Positions 6,191-15,086 are shown, counted from the stretch's first letter. The stretch is DNA of 43,711 nt from an uncultured Treponema sp. (GCF_946187725.1 NZ_CAMHSK010000022.1:1-43711); one strand, 5' to 3'. A program made the numbers and translations. The notes: generated by a model not told the origin, from the letters alone.

Positions 6191-8284
6191 CTAACACCTC
6201 TCCCCCATCTTCAAGAACGCCCCTTTATCAATCGCCGGGCTGTACAAATATCCCTGATACAGATTGACCCCGATAGATTCAAGCGCCTCCTGCTGTTCCC
6301 TGGTCTCCACGAATTCTGCGAGAACCTTGAAGCCAAGCGACTTTGACAGGTACACAATCGAGTTGATGATTTCCTTCGTGCGGACATTTCCTAAAAGTGA
6401 CTTTACGAGATTTCCGTCGAGCTTAACGAGGTCGAACTGATTGTACTGAAGGTACTGAAGGCTCGTGTGCCCCATGCTGAAATCGTCGAGGGCGAAGATG
6501 AATCCCATTTCCTTAATCGAGTTCATAAGGGCTGAAGTCTGCTCCGTGGTCTCAAGTGCGGTTTCCTCAGTAATCTCAATGCAGACCGAGCCCTGCTTGA
6601 AGGGATATTTTTCCGTGAGAGACTTTAAGAACGGAAGAAGCCTCTTGTCATTCAATGAAGAGACCGTGATATTCACGCTGAGCTTAAAGCTTTCGCCGAA
6701 GACTTTCTTTAGTTCCACCGAATCCTTCACGGACTTTTCGATAATCGCCATCTCAAGGTCAAAAAGCCGTCCGCTTTCCTTCGCAAGATGAACGACCAGA
6801 GGCGGATAGACAATCCCGTACTGTGCATGATTCCACCTCAAAAGCGACTCCGCCCCGATGCATTTTCCGTGATTGTCGAACTGAGGCTGATATTTCATAA
6901 GAAGAGAACTTTCGCCCAAAGCAGGCGTTTCCACAAAGCCCATCTTCATGCTTTCTTCAAGGTCATTTGCAAGATGTTTCGCAAGCCTGCCCTCGTTTCC
7001 CTCACATTCGGTTAAGGTGACTGGTTCAGTCGTCTCCTCGCTGTGCTTCAAAATCTTCACGAGCGAATCCATCGAATTTGAGAGCCTGTTCACAAATTTC
7101 TTTTCGTAGAGAATTATAAATGGCGTGTAAATTGCGACGGAAACTGCGATATTCAAAACCTGAACGAAAATCGCCCTCACGCTTCCTGTAGCAAGGAAAC
7201 CGCTCAAAAATATCGGAGTCGTCCAGTTCACCTCGCCCACGACCTGTGGCAAAAAGCCTGTCTTTGTAAAAAAATAAGTGAGCAAATAGCAGACTTCCGG
7301 GGCGATGATGAACGGCACAATCAGATAAGGATTAAAAATCACCGGAAAGCCAAACACTACCAGTTCCCCGATGTTAAAAAGAGATGGAGCAAGGGCAAGC
7401 CGGGCAAGTTTTTTAGAATTTGAAGTTCGGGCGAAAATGAAAAGCGCAATCACAAGACCGAGAGTCGTTCCGGTTCCGCCCATGAAAGAGAAAGTGTCGA
7501 TGAAAGTCTTTGAGACCGTCTCGCCCGGAATGATGTCGGAGAACGTCTCCACCGCAACGCTGTCGAGAACCTTGTTTCCGTGAATGCCGATTCCCCATAA
7601 TGCCGTGCTAATCAAAATGAACAAAAATCCGCTGGCATAAGAGCGCTCCATCTTCGAGAAAAGAAGTGTGACCGCCTTGATGAACAAATCCTGAATCCCC
7701 GCAACCCCAAAAATCACCGTGATAAGAAAGTTTGCAAAAAGGAAAACAAGAACCGTGCAAAGATAAGGAAGCATGAGCCCAAGAGCGGAAGTGAAAGCAG
7801 AGTCAGCCCCCTCGATAAAAAGCCCCGTCCTCTTTTTGAAAAGTAACTCGAACTTCTGATAAAGCACCGAAGCAAAAACGCCCGCTAAAAGGGAACTGAA
7901 AAGCCCCTGACTGCTAAAATCCAGAATATTGAAGCCAGAACTAAAAACCCCAGTGATGATGAAAAAACAAGTGAGAGCAGAAAGAAGACTTGAAACCCGC
8001 TCAGAAAGCCTCTGCCCGTCCTCGGTCAAAGCCGTGAAACTAAGGTTGATGGAAGCCGTCATGTAAACCGGCAGAAGCCCCAGCGTAGAAAGCTGAACCA
8101 TAAAAAGCAGGTTCTGAATCGCCCCGCCCAAAAAAGTCGAGATAAACTTCTGATAAGATGGAATCGGGAAATAGACAAGCAGAACCGAAAAACTTCCGAC
8201 AAGAAGCACCGGAAGCACCATCACAAGCCCGTTCCGAATCGTCCGAAAAACAAGAGTCCAAAAATAAGCAAATCGTGTTTTCAT
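6191..8284 (-). CDS. PTS EIIC-like membrane domain fused to EAL (c-di-GMP phosphodiesterase) domain
   Basis: A 697-residue protein from the ATG at 8284; a TTG at 8302 is the only alternative and would sit on the promoter. About residues 1-415 are a polytopic EIIC permease domain of the cellobiose/lactose type, with many hydrophobic helices and the loop GIGIHGNKVLDSV. About 455-690 are an EAL domain. The key positions are kept: ESLLRW (EAL-type glutamate, with Ser for Ala), NITVSSL, EITEE, ALDDFSMGHTSL, VKLDG, EFVET and QGYLYSP, so phosphodiesterase activity is plausible. No IIA/IIB partners are nearby, so the EIIC part may act as a sugar-sensing membrane input rather than a transporter. The gene stands alone behind a strong promoter. 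Domain calls are firm; the regulatory model is inferred. Confidence 0.85.
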   Translation of the reverse strand: MKTRFAYFWTLVFRTIRNGLVMVLPVLLVGSFSVLLVYFPIPSYQKFISTFLGGAIQNLLFMVQLSTLGLLPVYMTASINLSFTALTEDGQRLSERVSSLLSALTCFFIITGVFSSGFNILDFSSQGLFSSLLAGVFASVLYQKFELLFKKRTGLFIEGADSAFTSALGLMLPYLCTVLVFLFANFLITVIFGVAGIQDLFIKAVTLLFSKMERSYASGFLFILISTALWGIGIHGNKVLDSVAVETFSDIIPGETVSKTFIDTFSFMGGTGTTLGLVIALFIFARTSNSKKLARLALAPSLFNIGELVVFGFPVIFNPYLIVPFIIAPEVCYLLTYFFTKTGFLPQVVGEVNWTTPIFLSGFLATGSVRAIFVQVLNIAVSVAIYTPFIILYEKKFVNRLSNSMDSLVKILKHSEETTEPVTLTECEGNEGRLAKHLANDLEESMKMGFVETPALGESSLLMKYQPQFDNHGKCIGAESLLRWNHAQYGIVYPPLVVHLAKESGRLFDLEMAIIEKSVKDSVELKKVFGESFKLSVNITVSSLNDKRLLPFLKSLTEKYPFKQGSVCIEITEETALETTEQTSALMNSIKEMGFIFALDDFSMGHTSLQYLQYNQFDLVKLDGNLVKSLLGNVRTKEIINSIVYLSKSLGFKVLAEFVETREQQEALESIGVNLYQGYLYSPAIDKGAFLKMGERC

Positions 8285-8319
8285 AAGAACAGTATAACGC
8301 AAGTTCTTGGATTTGTTAA
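8285..8319 (-). promoter_or_regulatory. Strong sigma-70 promoter abutting the EIIC-EAL start codon
   Basis: On the minus strand TTAACA (8314-8319), a 17-base spacer and TATACT (8291-8296) precede the ATG by only six bases. The expected transcription start falls on or next to the ATG, so the mRNA would be leaderless. No Shine-Dalgarno is present. Confidence 0.65.
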
Positions 8320-8335
8320 AGGAAATGTTAAGAAT

Positions 8336-8372
8336 ACAAAAAAAGACCTGTACCTTAAAAAGATACAGGTCT
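8336..8372 (-). terminator. Rho-independent terminator of metG
   Basis: On the minus strand AGACCTGTA (8372-8364) pairs with TACAGGTCT (8352-8344), followed by a run of T. It lies about 20 nt after the metG stop codon and separates metG from the EIIC-EAL promoter. Confidence 0.85.
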
Positions 8373-8390
8373 CAAAAAAATCAGTTTACA

Positions 8391-10739
8391 TCACCCAATC
8401 TCACCATTGAGTGCCTTTGTTGTCTTGATTTCCTTGCCGTCCGCAAGCAATTTTTTGCCGGCAATCTGAACGAATCCGTCCTTAGCCTCGATTGCGACTG
8501 AGAAGAACTCATCGCCAGAAATCTCAGCTTTTTTGACTGCGTTTACATCTGCGCCCTCAAGAACGACTTTTGTACCGGGAGCTGCCCAGGAAGCGTCAAG
8601 AACCTCAACACACTCTTTTCCGTCCTCGGTGTAGTCGCCTGCAAGAAGCATACCGTAGCTTTCGACTCCACGCATCTTTCTTGGTGCGAGGTTTGAGGCA
8701 ATTACGACATGCTTTCCGAGAAGCTCTGCCTCTGTAAGATATTTTCGTAAGCCTGACTGAATTGTGCGAGGTGTTCCGCTTCCGTCGTCCATTGTCTCAA
8801 TGTAAAGCTTGTCTCCGTCCGGGTTCGGTTTAATGTCAACGATTTTTGCAACTTTAAGCTCGATGTTTGCGTTGAAGAATGCAATCTGCTCTTCTGGAGT
8901 AAGTGCCGGCTTTTCTTCTTTTGGCTCAGCCTTTTTCTCAGCTTTCTTTTCTTTTTTCTGCTGAGACTTTGCTTTTTCTTCTGTGTTTTCGCCCTGTTTG
9001 CCGCTGAATTTTGCACGGAATGCGTCTACGGCCTTGTTATCAAGCGGTGTGAAGTAAACTGCTGTCTCTTTGATTGAGTCCAGGCCTTCCATTTTGCCCA
9101 AATCGCTCCATGTAAGGCTTCCTTCTTTTGCAGGAGTGCCGTAGTGAGCGTCGTAGATTGTGTGGCCAAGATAGCCTGCGACAATCTGAGAATACTGTGG
9201 CAAGTATGGCTGAATCATAATCATCAGGTCTTTGATTACATAAGCCAGGTTGTAGAGAATATTGTCAGCGACTTCCTTATTTTCTTTAACAGCTTTCCAT
9301 GGCTCTGCTGCCTGGAACGCCTTGTTACAGATGTCGGAAATAGCGAAAATCTCGTGGAATGCGTCCTTTAGCTCTGCCCATTCAAGATGCTCAGTGGCCT
9401 TCTTTTCGTGCTCCAATACCTGTGCCCAGAGAGCCTCGTCCTTCTTGCCTGCCGGAATCTTTCCGCCGTAGTTTTTGTTGATGAACAAGAGAGTTCGGTT
9501 TACGAGGTTGCCCAAGTTTCCGATAAGTTCCTTGTTGTATTTTTCCTGGAAGTCCTTCCATGTGAACTGGTAGTCCTGATTTTCAGGGCGGTTGTAGTAG
9601 ATGTAGAATCTCCATGCGTCTGCAGGAATTCCGCTTTCTTTTGCGTCAGAACCGAATACGCCGACTCCCTTTGACTTAGAGAATTTACCGTCCTCGTAGT
9701 TAAGGAATTCAGTTGAAGACATGTGATAGAGCTTTGTGTAGTCTTTGCCTGTTCCGATTTCAGAGCATGGGAAAACTACAGTGTGGAAAGGAATGTTGTC
9801 CTTTCCGATGAACTGGAACAAGTCAACTTTCTCGTCGAACTTTTCGCTCGACTCGCTAGGAAGCCACCATTTTTTCCAGTCGAAAGTCTCTTTACCAGCC
9901 GCTTTCATCTCATCTGCAAGTTGTTTTGTAATTGACATGTATCCGATTGGTGCGTTGAACCAGACATAGAAAACCTTGTTCTCGTATCCGGCCTTTGGAA
10001 CCTGGATTCCCCATTTGAGGTCTCGTGTGATTGCGCGCTCGTTGAGACCGTCACGGATCCAAGCCTTTGTCATCTGGATGGCATTTGCGCTCCATTTGCC
10101 CTCGACGCTCGCCTTCTCCATCCATTCCTCAAGGCGCGGAGCAATTGAAGGAAGGTCGATATAAAGGTGCTTTGTCTCGCGTACTTCCGGGGTTGAGCCG
10201 CAAGTGTGGCAGCGTGGCTGTAAAAGCTGTGTCGGGTCAAGCAAAGTGCCGCATGAGTCGCACTGGTCGCCGCGGGCATCGGTTGCGCCACATTTCGGAC
10301 AAGTGCCGTCAACATAGCGGTCTGCGAGGAACATATTGCATTCTGGGCAGAAAAGCTGCTTTGAAGTGTGCTCCTTGATGAAGCCGTTTTTTTCGAGGTC
10401 GTTGAAAATGCTCTGAGTGATTTCAGTACATTCCTCGTTTGAAGTGCGTCCGAATTTATCAAAAGCAATGTCGAACCACTCATAAATGTCCTTGTGGATT
10501 GCGTAGTAGTAATCGCAAAGCTCGCGCGGAGTCTTTTTCTCCTGCAAGGCCTTTGTCTCAGTTGCAGTGCCGTATTCGTCTGTGCCGCAGACATACATTG
10601 TCTCGTAGCCGCGTGAACGGCAGAATCGTGCGAAGACATCTGCGGAAAGCATCTGAATCAGGTTTCCGAGATGAGGAATATTGTTTACATAAGGAAGTGC
10701 TGATGTGATAAGTCGTTTGTTCATTTTGATATTGTTCAT
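8391..10739 (-). CDS. metG: Methionyl-tRNA synthetase
   Basis: A 782-residue class I synthetase that charges initiator and elongator tRNA-Met in the cytoplasm. Visible features are the HIGH-type signature HLGN (residues 23-26), paired zinc knuckles with cysteines at 131/134, 147/150, 160/163 and 177/180 (the two-zinc MetRS form), and the KMSKS-type FSKSK (353-357). The anticodon-binding helical region follows, then a Lys/Glu-rich linker near 615-640. The C-terminus is an EMAPII/Trbp111-like tRNA-binding dimerisation domain (KVAKIVDIKPNPDGDKLY, SGLRKYL, NLAPRKMRGVESYGM). The start at 10739 is preceded by a strong promoter but no Shine-Dalgarno; a second ATG five codons in (10724) also lacks one. 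The gene is monocistronic, with its own terminator. Confidence 0.97.
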   Translation of the reverse strand: MNNIKMNKRLITSALPYVNNIPHLGNLIQMLSADVFARFCRSRGYETMYVCGTDEYGTATETKALQEKKTPRELCDYYYAIHKDIYEWFDIAFDKFGRTSNEECTEITQSIFNDLEKNGFIKEHTSKQLFCPECNMFLADRYVDGTCPKCGATDARGDQCDSCGTLLDPTQLLQPRCHTCGSTPEVRETKHLYIDLPSIAPRLEEWMEKASVEGKWSANAIQMTKAWIRDGLNERAITRDLKWGIQVPKAGYENKVFYVWFNAPIGYMSITKQLADEMKAAGKETFDWKKWWLPSESSEKFDEKVDLFQFIGKDNIPFHTVVFPCSEIGTGKDYTKLYHMSSTEFLNYEDGKFSKSKGVGVFGSDAKESGIPADAWRFYIYYNRPENQDYQFTWKDFQEKYNKELIGNLGNLVNRTLLFINKNYGGKIPAGKKDEALWAQVLEHEKKATEHLEWAELKDAFHEIFAISDICNKAFQAAEPWKAVKENKEVADNILYNLAYVIKDLMIMIQPYLPQYSQIVAGYLGHTIYDAHYGTPAKEGSLTWSDLGKMEGLDSIKETAVYFTPLDNKAVDAFRAKFSGKQGENTEEKAKSQQKKEKKAEKKAEPKEEKPALTPEEQIAFFNANIELKVAKIVDIKPNPDGDKLYIETMDDGSGTPRTIQSGLRKYLTEAELLGKHVVIASNLAPRKMRGVESYGMLLAGDYTEDGKECVEVLDASWAAPGTKVVLEGADVNAVKKAEISGDEFFSVAIEAKDGFVQIAGKKLLADGKEIKTTKALNGEIG

Positions 10740-10776
10740 AAGTAGATATTATATCGAAAACAAACGACTTATACAA
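10740..10776 (-). promoter_or_regulatory. metG promoter
   Basis: On the minus strand TTGTAT (10771-10776), a 17-base spacer and TATAAT (10748-10753) lie 8 nt before the ATG. The start of transcription is expected 1-2 nt before the start codon, giving an essentially leaderless message. Confidence 0.7.
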
Positions 10777-10799
10777 TGAATCGAATTTAAGGAAAAATT

Positions 10800-11156
10800 T
10801 TAATAACCCAATGCATACAAACACAACGGACAAATTTCATCAATATGCTGACAGTCATTTGCCTGGCAGCGAGGCCGTTTTGAATTGTCATCAGTAAACA
10901 AGTCGCAGTGCTGAAGATGCATTAAATCTCCTTCCCTATACAACTCTCCGAGCAGTTTCCATGGAAGACAGCCAAGACTTGAATTTTTCAAAAGTTCCGA
11001 ATTTCCGACTCGATCATCATCATACCATTTTAAAACGGCGAATTTCTTGTCTTTTACGCTTTCATAAACCGCAGGTGCAGAAACTTTGAGCGCGTCAAGC
11101 AGATTATCTCCATTTACAAAACTTCCGTCAGAATACTTAATCGGAACCTCAGCCAT
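10800..11156 (-). CDS. Hypothetical protein with C-terminal Cys/His cluster, possibly a gene fragment
   Basis: An open frame of 118 residues begins at ATG 11156. The N-terminal half is a mixed sequence (PIKYSDGSFVNGDNLLDAL, then FAVLKWYDDDRVG). The C-terminal 40 residues carry HLQHC, RPRCQANDC, QHIDEICPLC and end in LYALGY, a pattern that could bind zinc or an iron-sulfur cluster. I do not recognise the family. The region just upstream on the same strand is decayed, and a 10-base sequence (CCATGTAAAA, plus strand) at this start codon is repeated at 11551-11560, so the ORF may be the intact tail of a broken gene. Real expression is uncertain. Confidence 0.45.
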   Translation of the reverse strand: MAEVPIKYSDGSFVNGDNLLDALKVSAPAVYESVKDKKFAVLKWYDDDRVGNSELLKNSSLGCLPWKLLGELYREGDLMHLQHCDLFTDDNSKRPRCQANDCQHIDEICPLCLYALGY

Positions 11157-11554
11157 GTAAAATACCGTTCCATTCCGCCGGCATAATTATTCATAGATTT
11201 TATATAATAACCATCAACTCCATGCCAGCTTATGTCGCCCGTCACAAGATTTGGATCACAACCAAGTTCAGCAAATCCACGCTACGAAGGATATCGGGCC
11301 ATATTAATATAGAAGAGAACTGTATCTGCAGGAACACCGCGATTTTTCATCCATGCAACAAAATCACTGAAATCCTCGTCGTTTTGCCAGTCATAGTTTT
11401 TGAAAGCTTCAATTTTTGGTGTAATCTCATCTTTTCTGCTCAGAGGAACAACGAAAATATTAAAGTTTGTGGCATAATCCGGAGCATCACGCGAAACATC
11501 AATCGAATCATCAATTTTAGCAAAAACATTCTTTATAATGTCAGGATTATCCAT
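11157..11554 (-). pseudogene. Degenerate gene segment with in-frame stop
   Basis: A frame starting at ATG 11554 runs 90 codons (MDNPDIIKNVF, later FVAWMKNRGVPADTVLFYINM) and ends at a TAG near 11282. The same frame continues past the TAG with protein-like sequence (RGFAELGCDPNLV, then GDISWHGVDGYYIKSMNNYAG) up to about 11157. Coding-like sequence on both sides of one stop suggests a recently inactivated gene. It shares strand and spacing with the fragments on either side. No family is recognised. Confidence 0.5.
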
Positions 11555-11790
11555 GTAAAAATTGCCCTGGCCTTTTCATTGTCAGTCACAGCAGTCGCCG
11601 TAATCAGTCTTGCCGCATCAGCGATTGACGAAGAGGTAGAAATAGAAAGATTTTTTGCATATCCGTCAATATCAGTGTAATCAGCACGGCTGACCGTCTG
11701 CTTCTTAGGCTGGAACTGAATTCCATTTGTCTCTGACGGAGCAGAAAAGTTAACCTGCCTGACTCCTGAAAACGACTGTGATTTTATGGA
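11533..11790 (-). pseudogene. Transglutaminase-like N-terminal fragment
   Basis: A minus-strand frame with no start codon of its own reads VRQVNFSAPSE, ADYTDIDGYAKNL and then VTDNEKARAIFTW before a stop at 11533-11535. The last part matches the helix that begins transglutaminase-like domains (Thr/Asp-x-x-x-Lys-Ala-x-Ala-Ile-Phe-x-Trp). In intact members this is followed by a catalytic Cys-His-Asp core, which is absent here. The segment runs up to the 3' end of ligA and looks like a truncated remnant. Confidence 0.5.
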
Positions 11791-11798
11791 AAATTCCC

Positions 11799-13727
11799 CT
11801 ATTTTATCATTTTCAAGAATTCCTCTTCATTTATGACTGGAATTCCGAATTTTATGGCTTTTTGATTTTTGCTGGAACCTGATGATGTGTCATTCGTGAC
11901 GAGATAGCTCAAATCCTTTGTGACAGAAGATTTGCAGCTTCCTCCGGCCTTTTTGACAAGATTTTCAGCATCCGCCCTCTTCATTGAATGAAGCTCACCC
12001 GTAAAGCAGAATGACTTTCCTTCTAATATACCGCCGCCGATTTCTTCAAGAATGATTGTTCCGCCCTGAGTAAGAGAAAGCATTTCTTCCTTATTTTCGG
12101 CAAGCCCTTCAACAAAAGTTTTAGCGGTAATTTCAGCAAATCCGTAAACAGAAGCAATTTCTTCTTCAGTGGCAGAAAGCATTTTTTCAAGCGAATTGAA
12201 ACCTGCATCAATGATTTTTTGAACCATCGTCTCCCCGATTCCTTCGATGTCAAATCCACCGATAAAAACGGAAAGTGCCATGCGCCGATGATTCTGTATG
12301 CTTTCGTAAACTTTTTTTGCCCCCAGCGAGTCTTTCTGACTTTCAATTGATTCCTCGTTCAAAAAGTAAGGAACCAGCTTTTCAGGCGTGAGAGCGTAAA
12401 TATCTGAAATCGATTTGACTTCACCATTTTTGAAAAGTTCACGGAGCAAAGTATCACCAAAATCACGGATATCAACAACACCCACCCATTTTTGCAGCTG
12501 ATGAAGCACCCGCTTTTCACATGATTTGTTCGGGCAGAAAAGGCGGCTTCCCTCATCAACAAGTTCCGAACCGCATGAGGCACACTTGTGAGGAAAAACA
12601 ATTGCACTTGTTACCTGCCCTTCTTCTTCGGTCAAAACGCGCTCAATCTTCGGAATGATTTCGCCCCTCTTAACGACAACGACATGACTCCCGATTTTAA
12701 CACCGAGTTCGCGCATTGTGTCGGGATTTGCCAGGCTTGCCCTCTGAACCGTGGTTCCGTTGAGCTGAACTTCATCAAAAATAGCGACCGGCGTGTAAGT
12801 GGCTCCAGATTCGCTCCACTCCACTTCACGCAAAACAGTTACGGCCTCTTCCAGAGAGAATTTGAACGCAATCTGACGGTCTGGCCTAGCACGACTCGCA
12901 TCCTCCAAATCGATACGCCGCTCTTTGATTACAAGACCGTCAATGTCATAATCAAGATTCTTGCGGATTTCCATGACTTCGGCGCGATATTCGATTACAT
13001 CATCAGCAGACTTGCAGATTTTTAAAGGGGAAGTGTTGAATCCGCATGATTTGAGCCAGTTGATTTTGCCCTCTTCGTCTTTGAACGGACTTTCGCCCTC
13101 GGTTGCAAGCGCATCGTAAGTCATGAGGCAGAGATTTTCGCTGCCAGTTCCGTCCTTGCGCTTCATGAGACCATTTGCGGCATTGCGACAGTTTGCCTTG
13201 TCGGAATAGAATTTTTCGTGAACCGTGTGAGTCATGATGACTTCGCCACGAATTGCCCCAGTAAAATCGATTTTGTTGTTTGATTCATCAAAAAGAGCGA
13301 TTTTAACGCCCTGCATTTTGCGAGCATTTGCCGTGATGTCATCGCCGATTGTACCGTCACCGCGAGTGACCGCACGCACAAGCTCACCATGAGAATATTG
13401 CAGTTCCAAAGAAGCACCGTCAAGCTTGTACTCAACAAGATATTCGTCGTAAGCGTGAGTCTTTGCCCAAGCCAAAAACTGCTCTGGATTTGCGGCCTTT
13501 TCCTGACTTCCCATCGGCATAATATGACGGATTTTCGCAAAATTGCCAGAATCCGCCCCAACCCGCTGCAAAACAGGATTCTGCGGGTCAAGAGATTTTA
13601 GTTCATCCCAAAGTTTGTCAAATTCAGCATCGGAAATTTCACCCTCACCATTGTAATAAGAGTCCTGATATTTTTTAATCAAAGAAGCAAGCTCATCAAT
13701 CCGAGCCAAATCAAACAAATCTGCCAT
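11799..13727 (-). CDS. ligA: NAD-dependent DNA ligase
   Basis: A 642-residue LigA that seals nicks in replication and repair using NAD. Domain Ia (YYNGEGEISDAEFDKLW) is followed by the adenylation site KLDG with K101, then RGDGTIGDD and the nucleotidyltransferase motifs (RGEVIM, DIDGLVIK). The OB fold, a four-cysteine zinc finger (C382, C385, C398, C403), helix-hairpin-helix repeats and a C-terminal BRCT domain (about 568-642, with GKSFCFTGEL) complete the family plan. The length is slightly under the usual 660-680. The ATG at 13727 has AAGGAT upstream and an extended -10 (TGCTATACT, minus strand) 18 nt before the start. The gene appears monocistronic; downstream sequence is decayed. Confidence 0.96.
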   Translation of the reverse strand: MADLFDLARIDELASLIKKYQDSYYNGEGEISDAEFDKLWDELKSLDPQNPVLQRVGADSGNFAKIRHIMPMGSQEKAANPEQFLAWAKTHAYDEYLVEYKLDGASLELQYSHGELVRAVTRGDGTIGDDITANARKMQGVKIALFDESNNKIDFTGAIRGEVIMTHTVHEKFYSDKANCRNAANGLMKRKDGTGSENLCLMTYDALATEGESPFKDEEGKINWLKSCGFNTSPLKICKSADDVIEYRAEVMEIRKNLDYDIDGLVIKERRIDLEDASRARPDRQIAFKFSLEEAVTVLREVEWSESGATYTPVAIFDEVQLNGTTVQRASLANPDTMRELGVKIGSHVVVVKRGEIIPKIERVLTEEEGQVTSAIVFPHKCASCGSELVDEGSRLFCPNKSCEKRVLHQLQKWVGVVDIRDFGDTLLRELFKNGEVKSISDIYALTPEKLVPYFLNEESIESQKDSLGAKKVYESIQNHRRMALSVFIGGFDIEGIGETMVQKIIDAGFNSLEKMLSATEEEIASVYGFAEITAKTFVEGLAENKEEMLSLTQGGTIILEEIGGGILEGKSFCFTGELHSMKRADAENLVKKAGGSCKSSVTKDLSYLVTNDTSSGSSKNQKAIKFGIPVINEEEFLKMIK

Positions 13728-13745
13728 TATTAAATCCTTTTAATT

Positions 13746-13754
13746 AGTATAGCA
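13746..13754 (-). promoter_or_regulatory. Extended -10 promoter element of ligA
   Basis: TATACT with an upstream TG (TGCTATACT on the minus strand) lies 18 nt before the ligA ATG. No convincing -35 box is seen, as expected for extended -10 promoters. Confidence 0.5.
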
Positions 13755-13764
13755 CAGATTTACG

Positions 13765-13995
13765 GGATTGTCGCGAGGTTGGGCGTGCCCGCGACTTCCA
13801 TGTCGTAACGACAACCTAAAGGTTGTCGCGGATTTTTCTCACTTTTTAGGCAATGCGACATCCATGTCGCACTTACCCGAACAATTTTCTTTCTGTGTCG
13901 AGGGCCGGGCTTTGCGGGGTTCCGTGCTAACCGCACTCCATTGCTTCGCAACGGCTTCGCCGCCCCTACAATCCCTCACGCATCGGATTTGCAGG
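13765..13995. repeat. Structured intergenic stretch with several GTCG-type palindromes (candidate dispersed repeat)
   Basis: No gene is supported between 13728 and 14117. The left part has consecutive hairpins: GTCGCG/CGCGAC around 13771-13795, CGACAACC-TAAA-GGTTGTCG at 13809-13828, and GCGACAT-CC-ATGTCGC at 13855-13870. The right part is GC-rich (GCTTCGCAACGGCTTCGCCG near 13943, then CCCCTACAATCCCTCACGCA). The composition is unlike the neighbouring genes and resembles dispersed intergenic repeats. Copy number cannot be checked within this window. Confidence 0.45.
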
Positions 13996-14117
13996 ATTCA
14001 CTGTCTAATTCAACAGGATAAAATGGATAAATTTTCATTTTTTTTCGCCAGAGATTGCCGAAAAGTGACTTTTTTTCAAATCCTACTTACCCCCAAAGGA
14101 GAACCCCCGGAGTCACT

Positions 14118-14377
14118 GTGAACCGACCCCATAAATTAGGACACCCACGGAGGTGTAAAAATGGGGAACAATCAAAAGTACAGCATTGACTTCAAATTGC
14201 TAGTTGTAGGAAAATACAGGCAAGGTTCCTGCGGCTACAAAAAACTGGCTCGCAAATTTAATCTCGATAGAGATACTGTGCGAGCTTGGTGTTTAAGTCC
14301 AAAGCTGCAGTCTGCAACTCAGATGGGTGAGAAAAAATTAGGGATTTTAGTAAAAATAGCGTTTGAGAATAAGTCTA
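14118..14377 (+). mobile_element. Truncated IS3-family element (left end and start of transposase orfA)
   Basis: At 14118-14146 the sequence TGAACCGACCCCATAAATTA followed by GGACACCC resembles the left terminal inverted repeat of IS3-family elements. A GGAGGT Shine-Dalgarno and an ATG at 14161 open a frame (to 14397) whose first 50 residues are the OrfA helix-turn-helix (YSIDFKLLVVGKYRQGSCGY, KKLARKFNLDRDTVRAW). After about residue 50 the similarity ends and the frame runs out into trmB. There is no DDE domain and no right end. It is an inactive remnant. Confidence 0.65.
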
Positions 14378-14397
14378 TTACAGCTTTTCAAACATGA
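14161..14397 (+). pseudogene. IS3-type transposase OrfA, N-terminal fragment
   Basis: A 78-codon frame. The first ~50 residues are a transposase-type helix-turn-helix that would bind the element ends. The remaining residues (from about SATQMGEKK) do not fit the family. The 3' end overlaps the last 20 bases of trmB on the opposite strand. The fragment could only make a DNA-binding stub, not an active transposase. Confidence 0.6.
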
Positions 14398-15085
14398 GTT
14401 CGGAAATTACGCGGTTGGCATCCAAGCCTTTCTGTTCAAAGCGTGTTTCCGGCCGCCATTCTTGATGCGGTGCGTAGCCTTCGTATCGGTTTTTCAAGCC
14501 TTCTGTTGCCATTAGCTGTTCCATGCCGAATTCAGCGTATGGAAGCCAGTCAGTCACAAAATAAAGATAGCCGCCTTTGACAAGTTTTTGAGTCATCAGG
14601 TCTGTACGCGGACGCTGAACAAGTCTTCGTTTGAAATGGCGTTTTTTCTGCCACGGATCCGGGAAAAAGATATGGAACGCAGAGACGCTTTCATCTGCAA
14701 TTTGATTTTTGAGAACTTCAATTGCGTCATGCTCAATTATTCGAAGGTTTTTCAAGCCTTTGTCGCGGATTTCGCCAAGCAATTTTCCGACACCAGGCTT
14801 GTGCACTTCAATTCCAAGATAGTTGATTTGAGGATTGTTCTGAGCGATAATCGCAGTGGCCTTTCCCATGCCGAAACCAATTTCTATTACAACAGGATTG
14901 GTATTCCCGAAAATCTTTGCAAAATCAAGTTTTTCTTCAGTATAAGGAACGCAGAATTCATCGTGCAGTTCTTCATAAGCCGCCCTTTCGCTGGCCGTAA
15001 AATGCCCCTGTCTGAGCACAAATGTATGAATCTCGCGGTGAATTCCATCAGATTTTCGTTCTTTTGACTCGTTTTCAGTTTCCAT
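14378..15085 (-). CDS. trmB: tRNA (guanine-N7-)-methyltransferase
   Basis: A 235-residue TrmB that uses S-adenosylmethionine to form m7G46 in the tRNA variable loop. It contains the SAM-binding loop [11 protein letters not shown] (about 65-75), [16 protein letters not shown], and the family signature [17 protein letters not shown], then [10 protein letters not shown] and the C-terminal TRFEQKG. An N-terminal charged extension of about 25 residues precedes the core. The start at 15085 follows the stop of the upstream lipoprotein gene by one base, so the two are surely cotranscribed. The 3' end touches the IS3 remnant but the protein is complete. Confidence 0.95.
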   Translation of the reverse strand: METENESKERKSDGIHREIHTFVLRQGHFTASERAAYEELHDEFCVPYTEEKLDFAKIFGNTNPVVIEIGFGMGKATAIIAQNNPQINYLGIEVHKPGVGKLLGEIRDKGLKNLRIIEHDAIEVLKNQIADESVSAFHIFFPDPWQKKRHFKRRLVQRPRTDLMTQKLVKGGYLYFVTDWLPYAEFGMEQLMATEGLKNRYEGYAPHQEWRPETRFEQKGLDANRVISELMFEKL

Positions 15086-15086
15086 T

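Noticed and set aside
10070..10639. 189-codon minus-strand frame inside metG
   Set aside because: Out-of-frame overlap with the MetRS catalytic domain; Ser/Thr/Arg-rich shadow without support.
11222..11680. 152-codon plus-strand frame opposite the decayed locus
   Set aside because: Composition is that of a reverse complement of coding-like minus-strand sequence; no RBS and no protein signature.
14588..15067. 159-codon plus-strand frame opposite trmB
   Set aside because: It is antisense to a well-conserved enzyme, has no RBS and no recognisable domain.
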